DNA from: CS3-C152 sp964347025
Lineage (GTDB): Archaea > Aenigmatarchaeota > Aenigmatarchaeia > QMZP01 > QMZT01
NCBI GenBank assembly: GCA_964347025.1
Contig: CAYFWU010000005.1
Location: 1 to 54,662 of the forward strand
Length of the DNA stretch: 54,662 nt
Reading direction: 5' to 3'
Below, piece after piece: positions 15,382 to 22,884 of the stretch (the stretch's first letter is position 1; every line of letters starts with the position of its first letter). The notes under the pieces were generated by a model. The model ran no database searches. It was given only the letters and a program-made list of their open reading frames with translations, and had not been told where the DNA came from. The position numbers were made by a program, and so were the translations under genes.

Positions 15382-16476
15382 ATGTATAAACTAACGAATA
15401 GGCTCGAATGGGGGAAGCTAGCGACGTTCGTCCCGAACAAGCGCTTGCCTGTCTACAACTGGTTCTACTACAAGGAGGGGTTTTCGCGCGAACTTGTTAT
15501 CAAGCTCCTCGACATGTTCTCCGCGAAGAAAGGCCTTGTTCTAGATCCCTTCTGCGGGGTGGGAACGACCAACCTCGCCTGCAAGGAAAGGGGTTTGAAT
15601 TCAATCGGATTCGAGCTCTCGCCGCTCGCTCTCTTCGCCGCTAAAGTTAAGATAATGGATTACGACATAACTAAACTCAAAGATACCCTTAAGACGATCA
15701 AGAAAATCAAATTCAGAAAGTTTGACAGGTCCTGGATTCCTTCGAATGTTAGGCGCTATTTCAACACGCACACGCTGGATGACATACTCCTTTTCAAGGG
15801 CCTTGTTGAGGACCTAGAAGATAATCTTACAAAAGATTTCTTCAGGCTCGGTTTGATCTCCTCTGCGACACGTTGTTCATATATGTACAAGGACGGGAGC
15901 GTGGTCAAACGAAGGGTTCACCCGATCCCGCCCTTCAGGAAGTTCTACCATCACAGAATGAAGAGGATGATAAGGGATATCGAAAAGCTCAAGACAAAGG
16001 AATGCAAAACCCTCGTTAGCCGCGGCGACGCAAGGAAGCTGAAGCTGGCGAATGAAACGATCGATTACGTCATAACCTCCCCTCCATACCTGAACAAGAT
16101 AGAATACACCAAGATATACAATGTAGAGGAGTTCCTCTTCTTTAAACCCCCGAAAAAGCGCGGCCTCCGATCGTTCATAGGCATGCGAGAAGGGGATGAT
16201 ATAGTGAAAGCGTACTTCTCAGACATGGAAAATGTCCTCAAAGAGCTATATAGAGTATGCAAACCAGGAGCGAAGCTGGGGATCGTAGTGGGAAATGGAT
16301 GCTTCCCAGATCGCGTGGTGGAGAGCGACATCCTGCTCTCAGAACTCGCTGAAAAGATCGGCTTCTCTGTCGAAGGCATTTACGTTCTCAACAACAGATG
16401 GTGTATGCGGAACCGGACGGAGAAGGTCGGGAGGCTTAGAGAGAGCCTGCTTGTTTTTGAGAAACTAAAAACCTAG
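15382..16476 (+). CDS. DNA-methylase-like N4/N6 amino-methyltransferase
   Basis: 364 aa. The SAM-binding motif LDPFCGVGTTNLACKERG (~54-71) and the catalytic SPPYLNKIEYT (~233) occur in the order of the beta-type exocyclic amino methyltransferases. These act on N4-cytosine or N6-adenine in DNA, and some relatives modify RNA. No restriction endonuclease or specificity gene lies next to it, so it would be an orphan enzyme. The region between the motifs (~75-230) is helical and basic. Which base and which nucleic acid it modifies cannot be told. Confidence 0.8.
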   Translation: MYKLTNRLEWGKLATFVPNKRLPVYNWFYYKEGFSRELVIKLLDMFSAKKGLVLDPFCGVGTTNLACKERGLNSIGFELSPLALFAAKVKIMDYDITKLKDTLKTIKKIKFRKFDRSWIPSNVRRYFNTHTLDDILLFKGLVEDLEDNLTKDFFRLGLISSATRCSYMYKDGSVVKRRVHPIPPFRKFYHHRMKRMIRDIEKLKTKECKTLVSRGDARKLKLANETIDYVITSPPYLNKIEYTKIYNVEEFLFFKPPKKRGLRSFIGMREGDDIVKAYFSDMENVLKELYRVCKPGAKLGIVVGNGCFPDRVVESDILLSELAEKIGFSVEGIYVLNNRWCMRNRTEKVGRLRESLLVFEKLKT

Positions 16477-16671
16477 ACAATTAAGTGTATTAGGTTGGGA
16501 AAGTAATATAATTACAAGTAAAATGAAAGATACGATTGCCCAAATCCCCGACGATTTTTTTATCTTCTGATTTTTCGTTCTTATGAATGCAAATAACGAG
16601 ATTAAAAATAAGATGACAAGTATGACAAATATTATCTCACCAATCATATTACAAATAATAACATCAGTCAT
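16465..16671 (-). CDS. Small two-helix membrane protein
   Basis: 68 aa with two hydrophobic helices (about 10-29 and 43-60) split by a basic loop (RTKNQKIKKS). It overlaps the 3' end of the convergent methylase gene by 12 bp. An AT box reading ATTTAAG near 16694-16700 lies about 26 bp before the ATG. Function unknown. It is the last gene after the DUF460-like gene on the same strand. Confidence 0.5.
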   Translation of the reverse strand: MTDVIICNMIGEIIFVILVILFLISLFAFIRTKNQKIKKSSGIWAIVSFILLVIILLSQPNTLNCLGF

Positions 16672-16693
16672 ATCAAATTATTGATTCTTCCTC

Positions 16694-17170
16694 TTAAATA
16701 TCCTTAACCATCTTCAGAAACAGCTCTTTCCTCTTTTCCGTTAGTTTGTCCATCTCCTTGTCTTTCTCCAGGCGATCGTGAAGTTTCTTGAAGTTAGGTC
16801 TGAACCTTTTGTACGCGAATATAGCCGAGGCTAGAGCCGCTTTCTCATGGTCGTTCATCTTTATTTCCTCTTCCAAAAAATCAAGAATTAGCAGTCTCTT
16901 CTTTTTCTTGGTCATGTTTTTCGCAGGTAGGATTAGTTTTGCGGAAATCGAAGAGGCGATCTTTTTCATTTGCGATGGCGGTTTCGCGCGGTCGGTGGAA
17001 AGGACAAGGACGTTCCCGCAGTCCATCATGTGATCGAGTGTTTGAGAATTTTTCGGATGAACGAGCGTATCGAGGCAAACGATTTCGCCGTTAAGGTCGA
17101 GAAGAGCGATCGAGGTGTGGAGACCGACATCGATCCCGCCAATGAGTATTTCCCTCTTCCTAGCTTTCAT
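16694..17170 (-). CDS. DUF460-like RNase H-fold protein
   Basis: 158 aa. The N-terminus IGGIDVGLHTSIALLDLNGE is the first strand-turn of an RNase H/RuvC-like fold with its acidic residue. VLVLSTDRAKPPSQMKKIAS and NDHEKAALASAIFAYKRF match the later blocks of the archaeal DUF460 (COG2433) family. That family normally carries a long coiled-coil domain; this protein is only the nuclease-like half with a short Lys-rich tail. A nuclease role is expected from the fold but is unproven. Its start faces the HAD gene across a 52-bp promoter. Confidence 0.75.
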   Translation of the reverse strand: MKARKREILIGGIDVGLHTSIALLDLNGEIVCLDTLVHPKNSQTLDHMMDCGNVLVLSTDRAKPPSQMKKIASSISAKLILPAKNMTKKKKRLLILDFLEEEIKMNDHEKAALASAIFAYKRFRPNFKKLHDRLEKDKEMDKLTEKRKELFLKMVKDI

Positions 17171-17222
17171 TCGAGTTTAATTTGACAGGAAAATATAAAA
17201 GTTTTGAATCGAATGGAAAGGT
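17171..17222. promoter_or_regulatory. Compact divergent promoter with one shared TATA element
   Basis: A single AT box, AATATAAAAG (17192-17201), lies in the middle of 52 bp and is about 26 bp from both the minus-strand ATG at 17170 and the plus-strand ATG at 17223. Both transcripts would be leaderless. Confidence 0.55.
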
Positions 17223-17864
17223 ATGATAAAGCTCGTGATGTTCGACTGGGACGGGACGATAGTGGATGGCCTGTCTCTGAATTACAAGATATACATAGAG
17301 ATAACAAAGAGGCTTGGAAAACGAATGCCCGAGTCCCCGCAAGATCTAGCAAAACTAACCAACGGGAAATATGAAGAGCTCTATCACAATCTCGGCATAA
17401 GAACAAAGGATGAAGTGGAGAAAGCGACGAAAAGTTACTGGGAACTTTTCGAAAGTCTCAAGGACGAGTTCGAGCTTTTCCCCGGTATAATGGAGGTTAT
17501 CTCCTCGCTTAAGAAAAGAGGGATCAGGATCGCGATAATATCCAACTGCGAGAAGCCTTTGCTTGCGATACTTATAGATAAATTCGGTCTGTCAGGATAT
17601 CTGGATCTGGTTGTTGCCCATGGGGACACGGAGAATATCAAGCCCGAACCGGATCAGATACATTTCTGTCTTGAAAAACTGAAGGTTAAACCGAAGGAAG
17701 CGATCTTTGTGGGAGATATGATAAACGATATAGTTGCTGCGAGGAAGGCAAACCTTCGGAAGGTGATCGCCGTGACGTATGGATGGCATACAAGGGAGCA
17801 GCTTGAGAAACTAAAACCTGATGTTATAGTTGATAAAACGGATGAGATTCTGGAGAACTTATAA
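17223..17864 (+). CDS. HAD-superfamily phosphatase (phosphoglycolate phosphatase-like)
   Basis: 213 aa. Motif I MFDWDGTIVDG gives nucleophile Asp8 and Asp10, motif II is IAIISNCEKP, motif III Lys lies near NIKPEPDQIHFC, and motif IV is IFVGDMINDIVAARKA. An alpha-helical type 1 cap occupies ~15-85. This is the layout of phosphoglycolate phosphatase and related small-molecule phosphatases. The substrate is not determined. A 143-aa helical protein follows on the same strand after 22 bp. Confidence 0.88.
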   Translation: MIKLVMFDWDGTIVDGLSLNYKIYIEITKRLGKRMPESPQDLAKLTNGKYEELYHNLGIRTKDEVEKATKSYWELFESLKDEFELFPGIMEVISSLKKRGIRIAIISNCEKPLLAILIDKFGLSGYLDLVVAHGDTENIKPEPDQIHFCLEKLKVKPKEAIFVGDMINDIVAARKANLRKVIAVTYGWHTREQLEKLKPDVIVDKTDEILENL

Positions 17865-17886
17865 AACTTGTTTCTGAAATTTAATT

Positions 17887-18318
17887 ATGGGTAAACCTCT
17901 TAAAGAGATGAGGCTCGAGTATATGGGACTGGAGCTTTTGTATTCTCTGTCTTCCCATAAAATTCCATACGAGGATCGCAGAATTTTTGATGAATGGAGT
18001 TCTTACCTAAACGATGTCGTGAGCGTGAATTTCTACAGCTATCCCACGGAGCTTATAGAAAAAGAATTCAATGAAGGAACAAGGGAGATGAAAGACGTCC
18101 TCAGAAAATATGGCGTGAATGAATCCGAATTCATGAGCGAACTTCTTCAGTTCTTAGGTGTAATTTTTGAAAGCATGATGGAAGTCATGTATGAAAGGGC
18201 GGGAGAGGATTTAAAGCGAGAGATAGGAAGATTGGGCAATGAAAAAATCAAAACCGCTGATAGTAAGAAGCAAAAAAAATTGAGGGAAAAGGCCAAAAAG
18301 GAAGGCATTATTCTCTGA
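17887..18318 (+). CDS. Helical hypothetical protein
   Basis: 143 aa, almost wholly alpha-helical and highly charged, with a Lys-rich C-terminus (SKKQKKLREKAKKEG). No signal peptide, membrane segment or known motif. It lies 22 bp after the HAD gene, probably in the same transcript, and is convergent with the GGGP-synthase homologue, with one base between the stops. Confidence 0.6.
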   Translation: MGKPLKEMRLEYMGLELLYSLSSHKIPYEDRRIFDEWSSYLNDVVSVNFYSYPTELIEKEFNEGTREMKDVLRKYGVNESEFMSELLQFLGVIFESMMEVMYERAGEDLKREIGRLGNEKIKTADSKKQKKLREKAKKEGIIL

Positions 18319-18319
18319 C

Positions 18320-19090
18320 TTAAGACTTCTTTTCCTTCCCGACCTTTTTCGCGAAGTCCACGAGTTTCTTCGCGGTTTCCAAAGGTCTGTCTGATTTTTC
18401 AACCAGAGAAGCGATGTGGATTCCATCTGCTCCCGCCTTAATTGTTGTTTTTATGTCGTCCAGGTTTTTGCTTGAGCCTGCGCAGATCACGGGGTGTCGA
18501 ACAGCGTGCTTGACTGCGCGGAACATTTCAGGTGAAGAGGGTCCCGGAGCGCCTGAACCCCTCTCGAGTATCGTTATCCTATGTCCCAGGAGTTTCCCGG
18601 CCAGGGCATAAGAGACCGCAATATCAGGTTTGTCGTATGGTATGAGCTTTGCTTCTCCCACCCGTCCAACGGTCTCGCCTGGTTCGATGATTAAGAGGGA
18701 AGTGGGTATCGCTTCTATGCCCATCTTTACAATCATGGGCGCGGCGAGGGCGTGAGCTCCGGTTATCCAGTAAGGGTTTTTTGAATTAAGGAGACTCATG
18801 AAGTAAAGGGCGTCAGCGTATTTTGAAACACCTCCCACATTTCCTGGGAAAAGCATAATGGGTTTGCTGACAGATTCCTTTATGGTCTTCATGATGTTGT
18901 TGAAAGCGTCTCCTTCCACTCCTGTTGATCCTCCTATTAGAATTATGTCAACGTTTGCCTCGTCGAAGACCTTTGCAAGTTCGACAGGATCTTTCCCCTT
19001 TTCGTTTGTAGGATCAATCAATCCAAAAAACACGACCCCGTCCTTTTCGATAGTCTCATTGATGTATGTCTCGACTCTGCCAAATTTCAT
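18320..19090 (-). CDS. Geranylgeranylglyceryl phosphate synthase family protein, divergent
   Basis: 256-aa TIM-barrel prenyltransferase of the GGGP-synthase/PcrB family, which makes the first ether bond of archaeal lipids from glycerol 1-phosphate and geranylgeranyl diphosphate. Conserved parts are FFGLIDPTNEKG, ILIGGSTGVEG, IMLFPGNVGG, ADALYFMSLLNSKNPYW and ERGSGAP with the conserved Glu. The phosphate-binding GGGIR block near the C-terminus reads AGSSKN, and the following TG-N block reads IHIASL, so glycerol-phosphate binding may be changed. The ATG at 19090 is used because an ATTTATAAAT box lies 21-30 bp upstream; a longer reading would cross the divergent epimerase gene. Confidence 0.82.
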   Translation of the reverse strand: MKFGRVETYINETIEKDGVVFFGLIDPTNEKGKDPVELAKVFDEANVDIILIGGSTGVEGDAFNNIMKTIKESVSKPIMLFPGNVGGVSKYADALYFMSLLNSKNPYWITGAHALAAPMIVKMGIEAIPTSLLIIEPGETVGRVGEAKLIPYDKPDIAVSYALAGKLLGHRITILERGSGAPGPSSPEMFRAVKHAVRHPVICAGSSKNLDDIKTTIKAGADGIHIASLVEKSDRPLETAKKLVDFAKKVGKEKKS

Positions 19091-19120
19091 AGTTTTAAAT
19101 ACGCTCCAATATTTATAAAT
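19091..19120. promoter_or_regulatory. 30-bp divergent promoter with interleaved TATA boxes
   Basis: ATTTATAAAT (19111-19120) serves the minus-strand ATG at 19090 and abuts the plus-strand ATG at 19121. GTTTTAAATAC (19092-19102) serves the plus-strand ATG and abuts the minus start. Initiation on one strand should hinder the other. Confidence 0.55.
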
Positions 19121-20008
19121 ATGCTTTTGATTACAGGGGGAACTGGCTTTGTGGGTAGGCATGTGGTTAAGGAAATCGGCAAGATAAGGAAGGACATCCG
19201 GATCCTGACAACTGATTTCGAAAAGACCAAAAAGATGTATCCCAGATATGAGGTCTTGAAGGGGGACATAACCAGACCGGAAACCCTTTCAGGAGCTGCC
19301 AAGGACGTTGATGTTGTTATACACCTCGCAGGTTTGGTTTCCTATTCCAAGCCCAAGGATGTTCTCTTCAGGATAAATGTGGAGGGAACTAAAAATATCC
19401 TTCGGGCGTGCGAGCGGGCGGACAAGTTTCTTTTCTCCTCGAGTGTTGGGGTATACGGAGAGGTCAAGGGACAGGCGGATGAAAGTTATCCCAGAAACCC
19501 GAGGAACGCGTACGGAGAATCCAAGAGGGAGGCAGAGAACCTAGTCAGAGATTCCGGTATTCGTAATGTTATCTTCCGGATCGCTCCCATTTACGGCGAA
19601 GGAGCTCCCCATTTAACAAAGATATTCCAATTCATAGAGGGAGGCTTCCCCATACCCAGAACATCGAACCTAACGCATGTCGTACATATATCTAACGTCG
19701 TTCAGGCCTTCGAACTGGGCCTGAAAAAGAAATCCGAAGGGATCTATAACATAGCGGATGAGGAACCGGTTAAGTTTATGGAGTTGGCTGAGACGTTATT
19801 CAGGTTGTTGGGGAAACCCCCTAAAACCCTTCCCCCCTGGATCGTAAACCTGCTGGCGAGAATGAAAGGGATGAAAACGTATCTGGACGTTTATACAATC
19901 AACAGGAATTACGATATAGCCAACGCTAAGAAGGAACTGAAATACCACCCTAAACTTGACTTCCAAAAGGAGCTAAGGAAGATGGTAGAGTGGTACAAAC
20001 AAAAATAA
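19121..20008 (+). CDS. NAD(P)-dependent nucleotide-sugar epimerase/dehydratase family protein
   Basis: 295-aa extended short-chain dehydrogenase. The N-terminal cofactor loop is LLITGGTGFVGRHVV (GxxGxxG), then VVIHLAGLVSYS, catalytic Ser region FLFSSSVGVYG and the YxxxK pair in NAYGESKREAE. IFRIAPIYGEG and the C-terminal substrate lobe (HVVHISNVVQAFELGL, GIYNIADEEP) are typical. It most likely acts on a nucleotide sugar or a lipid intermediate; the shared promoter with the GGGP-synthase homologue hints at a surface-lipid or glycan role, but this is inference. Confidence 0.88.
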   Translation: MLLITGGTGFVGRHVVKEIGKIRKDIRILTTDFEKTKKMYPRYEVLKGDITRPETLSGAAKDVDVVIHLAGLVSYSKPKDVLFRINVEGTKNILRACERADKFLFSSSVGVYGEVKGQADESYPRNPRNAYGESKREAENLVRDSGIRNVIFRIAPIYGEGAPHLTKIFQFIEGGFPIPRTSNLTHVVHISNVVQAFELGLKKKSEGIYNIADEEPVKFMELAETLFRLLGKPPKTLPPWIVNLLARMKGMKTYLDVYTINRNYDIANAKKELKYHPKLDFQKELRKMVEWYKQK

Positions 20009-20021
20009 AAAGGAACGGAAC

Positions 20022-20165
20022 TTAAGCCTTTCCGATCCTGAAAACTTTTGTTCCGCAAGATGGGCACTCGCCCTTTGTTGCAGGCTTTCCGTTCTTCAAT
20101 GTTACACTCTGTGCATTCTTCATTTCTACTTTTTTCCTACACTTAACGCAGTATGCTTGTGTCAT
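20022..20165 (-). CDS. Small zinc-ribbon protein (DUF5679-like)
   Basis: 47 aa. It starts MTQAYCVKCRKKVEMKNAQS and has a second pair CPSC near residue 34, giving two CxxC knuckles 25 residues apart, then FRIGKA. This matches the DUF5679 type of tiny zinc ribbon, common in archaea. A strong Shine-Dalgarno site GGGAGGT (20172-20178 on the opposite strand) lies 6 nt before the ATG. Function is unknown; nucleic-acid or protein contact is likely from the fold. Confidence 0.8.
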   Translation of the reverse strand: MTQAYCVKCRKKVEMKNAQSVTLKNGKPATKGECPSCGTKVFRIGKA

Positions 20166-20404
20166 GTCATTACCTCCCTATATAGCGATTATTGATTAAA
20201 TTATGCTCAATCGCTTTATAAAGGTTTAGGAACAAAAAAGTCTCTCCATTTAGCTTTTAAAATCTTTTATGTTTACGAACGTCCTCAAATCCAAAAAATA
20301 AGAATTTTAAGGTCCTTTTGAGGAAAAGAAAACTTTATAAGCTAGTTTTAACAAAATTAAAAAATAAATAAGCTTTTTAGGTTTGAGGCAAAGGAGGGAC
20401 GAAA
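20166..20404. promoter_or_regulatory. Intergenic control region between the zinc ribbon and histone genes
   Basis: Divergent promoter region, AT-rich. Two inverted repeats are visible: AGCGATT/AATCGCT (about 20184-20215) and TCCTCAAA (20282-20289) / TTTGAGGA (20317-20324). The second ends just before the histone TATA box ACTTTATAAG (about 20332-20341), so it could be an operator. The histone mRNA would have a leader of about 40 nt with GGAGG before the ATG, unlike the mostly leaderless neighbours. Confidence 0.45.
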
Positions 20405-20617
20405 ATGGCTGTCAAAAAGCGAAGGCTACCGCTTGCTCCTTTCGAGAGAATCCTCAAGGATGCGGGCGCGAAGAGGGTTTCGAAAACCGCGATGAAAGAG
20501 TTCGCTGTAGTGGTTGAAGAGATCGCGGATAAGATCGCGATAGATGCCACGAAACTGGCGAAACACGCAGGAAGGAAGACCGTGACAGGGGAGGATATAC
20601 GCCTGGCTAACAGGTAA
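20405..20617 (+). CDS. Archaeal histone
   Basis: 70-aa single histone fold. LPLAPFERILKDAGAKRVS begins helix 1, the long central helix spans ~28-52 (MKEFAVVVEEIADKIAIDAT), and KLAKHAGRKTVTGEDIRLANR is the typical C-terminal part with the KxxGRKTV loop contacting DNA. The N-terminus is more basic (MAVKKRRLP) than most archaeal histones. It would dimerise and wrap DNA. Translation starts from a GGAGG site, in contrast to leaderless neighbours, as expected for an abundant protein. Confidence 0.95.
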   Translation: MAVKKRRLPLAPFERILKDAGAKRVSKTAMKEFAVVVEEIADKIAIDATKLAKHAGRKTVTGEDIRLANR

Positions 20618-20667
20618 TGTAGAGAAACATCTAAATATTCCTGAATAAAGCAGAAACATAAAAGGAT

Positions 20668-21078
20668 TTATTTCGCTTTAGGTTTTATCGTGGGCATTGG
20701 AAGCGGTGGTGGCAATTGAAGGTCCTCCGCAATGTTGGAAACCTTAAGCAAACACCTTCTGAACAAATAGTTCAGGATCTCAAGCGAAGGTTTCTCTGGG
20801 AGTTTCTTATCCTTTTCCCATTGCTTAAGCAACTTCTTGTTGTCCTCTGTCATGTAGAGAAGATCTCCGCCAATTTTTATCTCTCCTACTCTCGGATCGT
20901 AGTTTGTAACGAATTCGAAAGCCATGGAAAGAACTTTCTTGTTACCCAGGCTCGCGATCGTTACCTCTTTCACGTTGTTTATCCTTGGAACGGAATTCAC
21001 CTTTATTTCCGCCCTGATCCTCTGTTCCTTGTCTCTCTTCGCTTCAACTGAATTGAAACTCAAACCGACTACAGCCAT
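20668..21078 (-). CDS. Conserved-looking archaeal protein, possibly SecB-like
   Basis: 136 aa. The N-terminal two-thirds is beta-rich (IRAEIKVNSVPRINNVKEVT, LSMAFEFVTNYDPRVGEIKI, GGDLLYMTED), followed by a helix (LEILNYLFRRCLLKVSNIAE) and a proline-rich LPPPLPMP tail. Alternating beta strands with a C-terminal helix and LPPP-type end recall SecB-like export chaperone folds, but this is a weak impression. It lies downstream of aIF2-gamma and cytidine deaminase on the same strand. Function uncertain. Confidence 0.6.
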   Translation of the reverse strand: MAVVGLSFNSVEAKRDKEQRIRAEIKVNSVPRINNVKEVTIASLGNKKVLSMAFEFVTNYDPRVGEIKIGGDLLYMTEDNKKLLKQWEKDKKLPEKPSLEILNYLFRRCLLKVSNIAEDLQLPPPLPMPTIKPKAK

Positions 21079-21155
21079 GTCAATCCTCCGTATTAGTTTA
21101 TTGGATAATTGTTTTTTATACTTTTAATATTTAAAGGTTTATTCTGGAAGAAGCC

Positions 21156-21557
21156 TCATATAAAGGGCAAAGGATACAAATCGAGTAATTTCACTTTCTT
21201 GTTTTTAGTTATAATCACCCAGGGGTTTCCAAATTGACTGATTATATGTCTGCAGGCTCCGCATGGCTGGAGAACAACATGTTTCTTTCCGTCAAAACAT
21301 ACCGCTGCAATAGTTTTTATTTTTCTTCCGCCATCAGAAACCATTTGTGCTATTGCGCTTGTTTCCCCGCAAATTGAAGTTGAGGCAGACGTTTTACTTT
21401 CAATGTTAATTCCCCTGTAAATTCTTCCTTTATCTGTAATTAAAGCAGAACCAACATCGCAAGACAGTAAATCATTTTCAATTCTATTGTTTTTTATGAC
21501 TTTTTTCGCGACTTCTATTAGGTTTACATCCTCTTTTGTCAACTTATGGGTCTTCAT
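21156..21557 (-). CDS. cdd: Cytidine deaminase
   Basis: 133-aa zinc-dependent cytidine deaminase, converting cytidine/deoxycytidine to uridine. The catalytic block CGETSAIAQM supplies a Cys ligand and the proton-shuttling Glu, and PCGACRHII supplies two more Cys ligands, the tetrameric three-Cys type. Length is normal. It begins 28 bp after the aIF2-gamma stop and is likely co-transcribed with it. Confidence 0.9.
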   Translation of the reverse strand: MKTHKLTKEDVNLIEVAKKVIKNNRIENDLLSCDVGSALITDKGRIYRGINIESKTSASTSICGETSAIAQMVSDGGRKIKTIAAVCFDGKKHVVLQPCGACRHIISQFGNPWVIITKNKKVKLLDLYPLPFI

Positions 21558-21585
21558 TTAAAATCACGCTTCCCAACACAAGATT

Positions 21586-22827
21586 CTAAACAATCTCCCC
21601 GTAGCCTATCAAACGCCAGCGCCCTGAGAAGAGTTTCGATAGAGCGACCCTTTCCCCCTTGTCCGCGCATATCGGGGTTTTCAGTTGTATCTCGATCTCT
21701 TTTGATTTCCCGGAAGTCACATTCCCTGTCGTGCGCATGGTCCCGGACGTTAGCATGAGGGTCTCATTCGTCTTTATCTCACCTACTTCCAGACCCTCTT
21801 TCGTCCCCACAACCCTTTTTAACAAACTTGTTTTAAGAGAGATACTCTCCATTACAGGAGGAAGCTTGTCAACGAGACCGAGAACGCTTCCCGATAAAGA
21901 ATCCGATTTCGTCAGAAATGGATCCAGATTTGTGGATACCCCTATCAGTCCTCCAGGTTCGATCTTGTTAATATCCTTTCCTGCCTTCTGCAGGCCTGTC
22001 ACATTTGTTCGGATGGGCTCGAACTTCTCCTTAATTTTTATCCCGGGTTTTATCTCTATCTCATCCCCGACCTTTAGGAGACCCTGTGCAAGCGATCCTC
22101 CGAGCACGCCCCCCTTCAGTTTTTCTATTCCTGTCCCTGGTTTGTTTACATCGAAGGAACGGGCGACGAAGAACTTCGGAATTTTCTTCGGATCGCGCTT
22201 AGGGGTTTTCATTACGTTATCAATGGTTTCCAGAAGGACATCAAGGTTAATATTCTGTCTTGCGGATATAGGAACGATAGGAGCGTTTTCAGCGATCGTT
22301 CCCTTCAGAAAATTCTTGATCTGTTTGTAATTCGTCAGAGCCTCCTCTTTCGAAACCAGATCTATCTTGGTCTGGACAACCACAAGTTTGTCTATTCCCA
22401 CAATATCTATCGCTGTCAGATGTTCGGACGTTTGTGGTTGAGGACACTCCTCATTCGCGGCAATGGTTAGGATCGCGCCGTCCATGAGAGCTGCTCCTGA
22501 AAGAACTGTAGCCATGAGAGTTTCATGACCCGGAGCGTCCACGAAGCTCACGGTCCGGACCGGTTTACACTTAGAGAAACATTTTATACACTTTTCAGTT
22601 GTTGAAAACGCTTTCGGTCCCTTGCACTTGGGGCATTTGTAGATGGTCAGATCTGCGTAACCCAGACGGATCGATATCCCTCTCTTGATCTCTTCAGAAT
22701 GGGTATCCGTCCATTTCCCTGTTAGGGCTTCTGTTAACGTTGTTTTCCCGTGATCTACATGTCCTATCATCCCTATGTTGAATTCGGGAATGATCTTCAT
22801 ATCAACCTTTTCCGTTATCCTCATCAC
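21586..22827 (-). CDS. eif2g: Translation initiation factor aIF2 gamma subunit
   Basis: 413-aa GTPase that carries initiator tRNA to the ribosome. G1 is GHVDHGKTTL, switch I lies in the GISIRLGYAD segment, and a Zn knuckle follows with CPKC...CIKC. G3 is DAPGH, G4 reads QTKIDL instead of the usual QNKIDL, and G5 is SARQN. Domains II and III follow, ending KLFSGRWRLIGYGEI. The ATG at 22827 is followed by other in-frame ATGs (one at the second codon), so the exact start is not certain. It is divergent from a membrane metallopeptidase. Confidence 0.95.
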   Translation of the reverse strand: MMRITEKVDMKIIPEFNIGMIGHVDHGKTTLTEALTGKWTDTHSEEIKRGISIRLGYADLTIYKCPKCKGPKAFSTTEKCIKCFSKCKPVRTVSFVDAPGHETLMATVLSGAALMDGAILTIAANEECPQPQTSEHLTAIDIVGIDKLVVVQTKIDLVSKEEALTNYKQIKNFLKGTIAENAPIVPISARQNINLDVLLETIDNVMKTPKRDPKKIPKFFVARSFDVNKPGTGIEKLKGGVLGGSLAQGLLKVGDEIEIKPGIKIKEKFEPIRTNVTGLQKAGKDINKIEPGGLIGVSTNLDPFLTKSDSLSGSVLGLVDKLPPVMESISLKTSLLKRVVGTKEGLEVGEIKTNETLMLTSGTMRTTGNVTSGKSKEIEIQLKTPICADKGERVALSKLFSGRWRLIGYGEIV

Positions 22828-22884
22828 CTTATGTTGTTTATACTTGTTTTAATTTATATAAGATTTTCGAACCAAATATAAACC
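22828..22884. promoter_or_regulatory. Divergent promoter of aIF2-gamma and metallopeptidase with a shared AT box
   Basis: AATTTATATAAG (about 22851-22862) sits in the middle of 57 bp and lies about 26 bp from both start codons (22827 minus, 22885 plus). Confidence 0.5.

Noticed and set aside
15382..16476. Complete restriction-modification system
   Set aside because: Only the methylase-like gene is present; the neighbours are a small membrane protein, an RNase H-fold protein and an FNR-like gene, none resembling a restriction enzyme.
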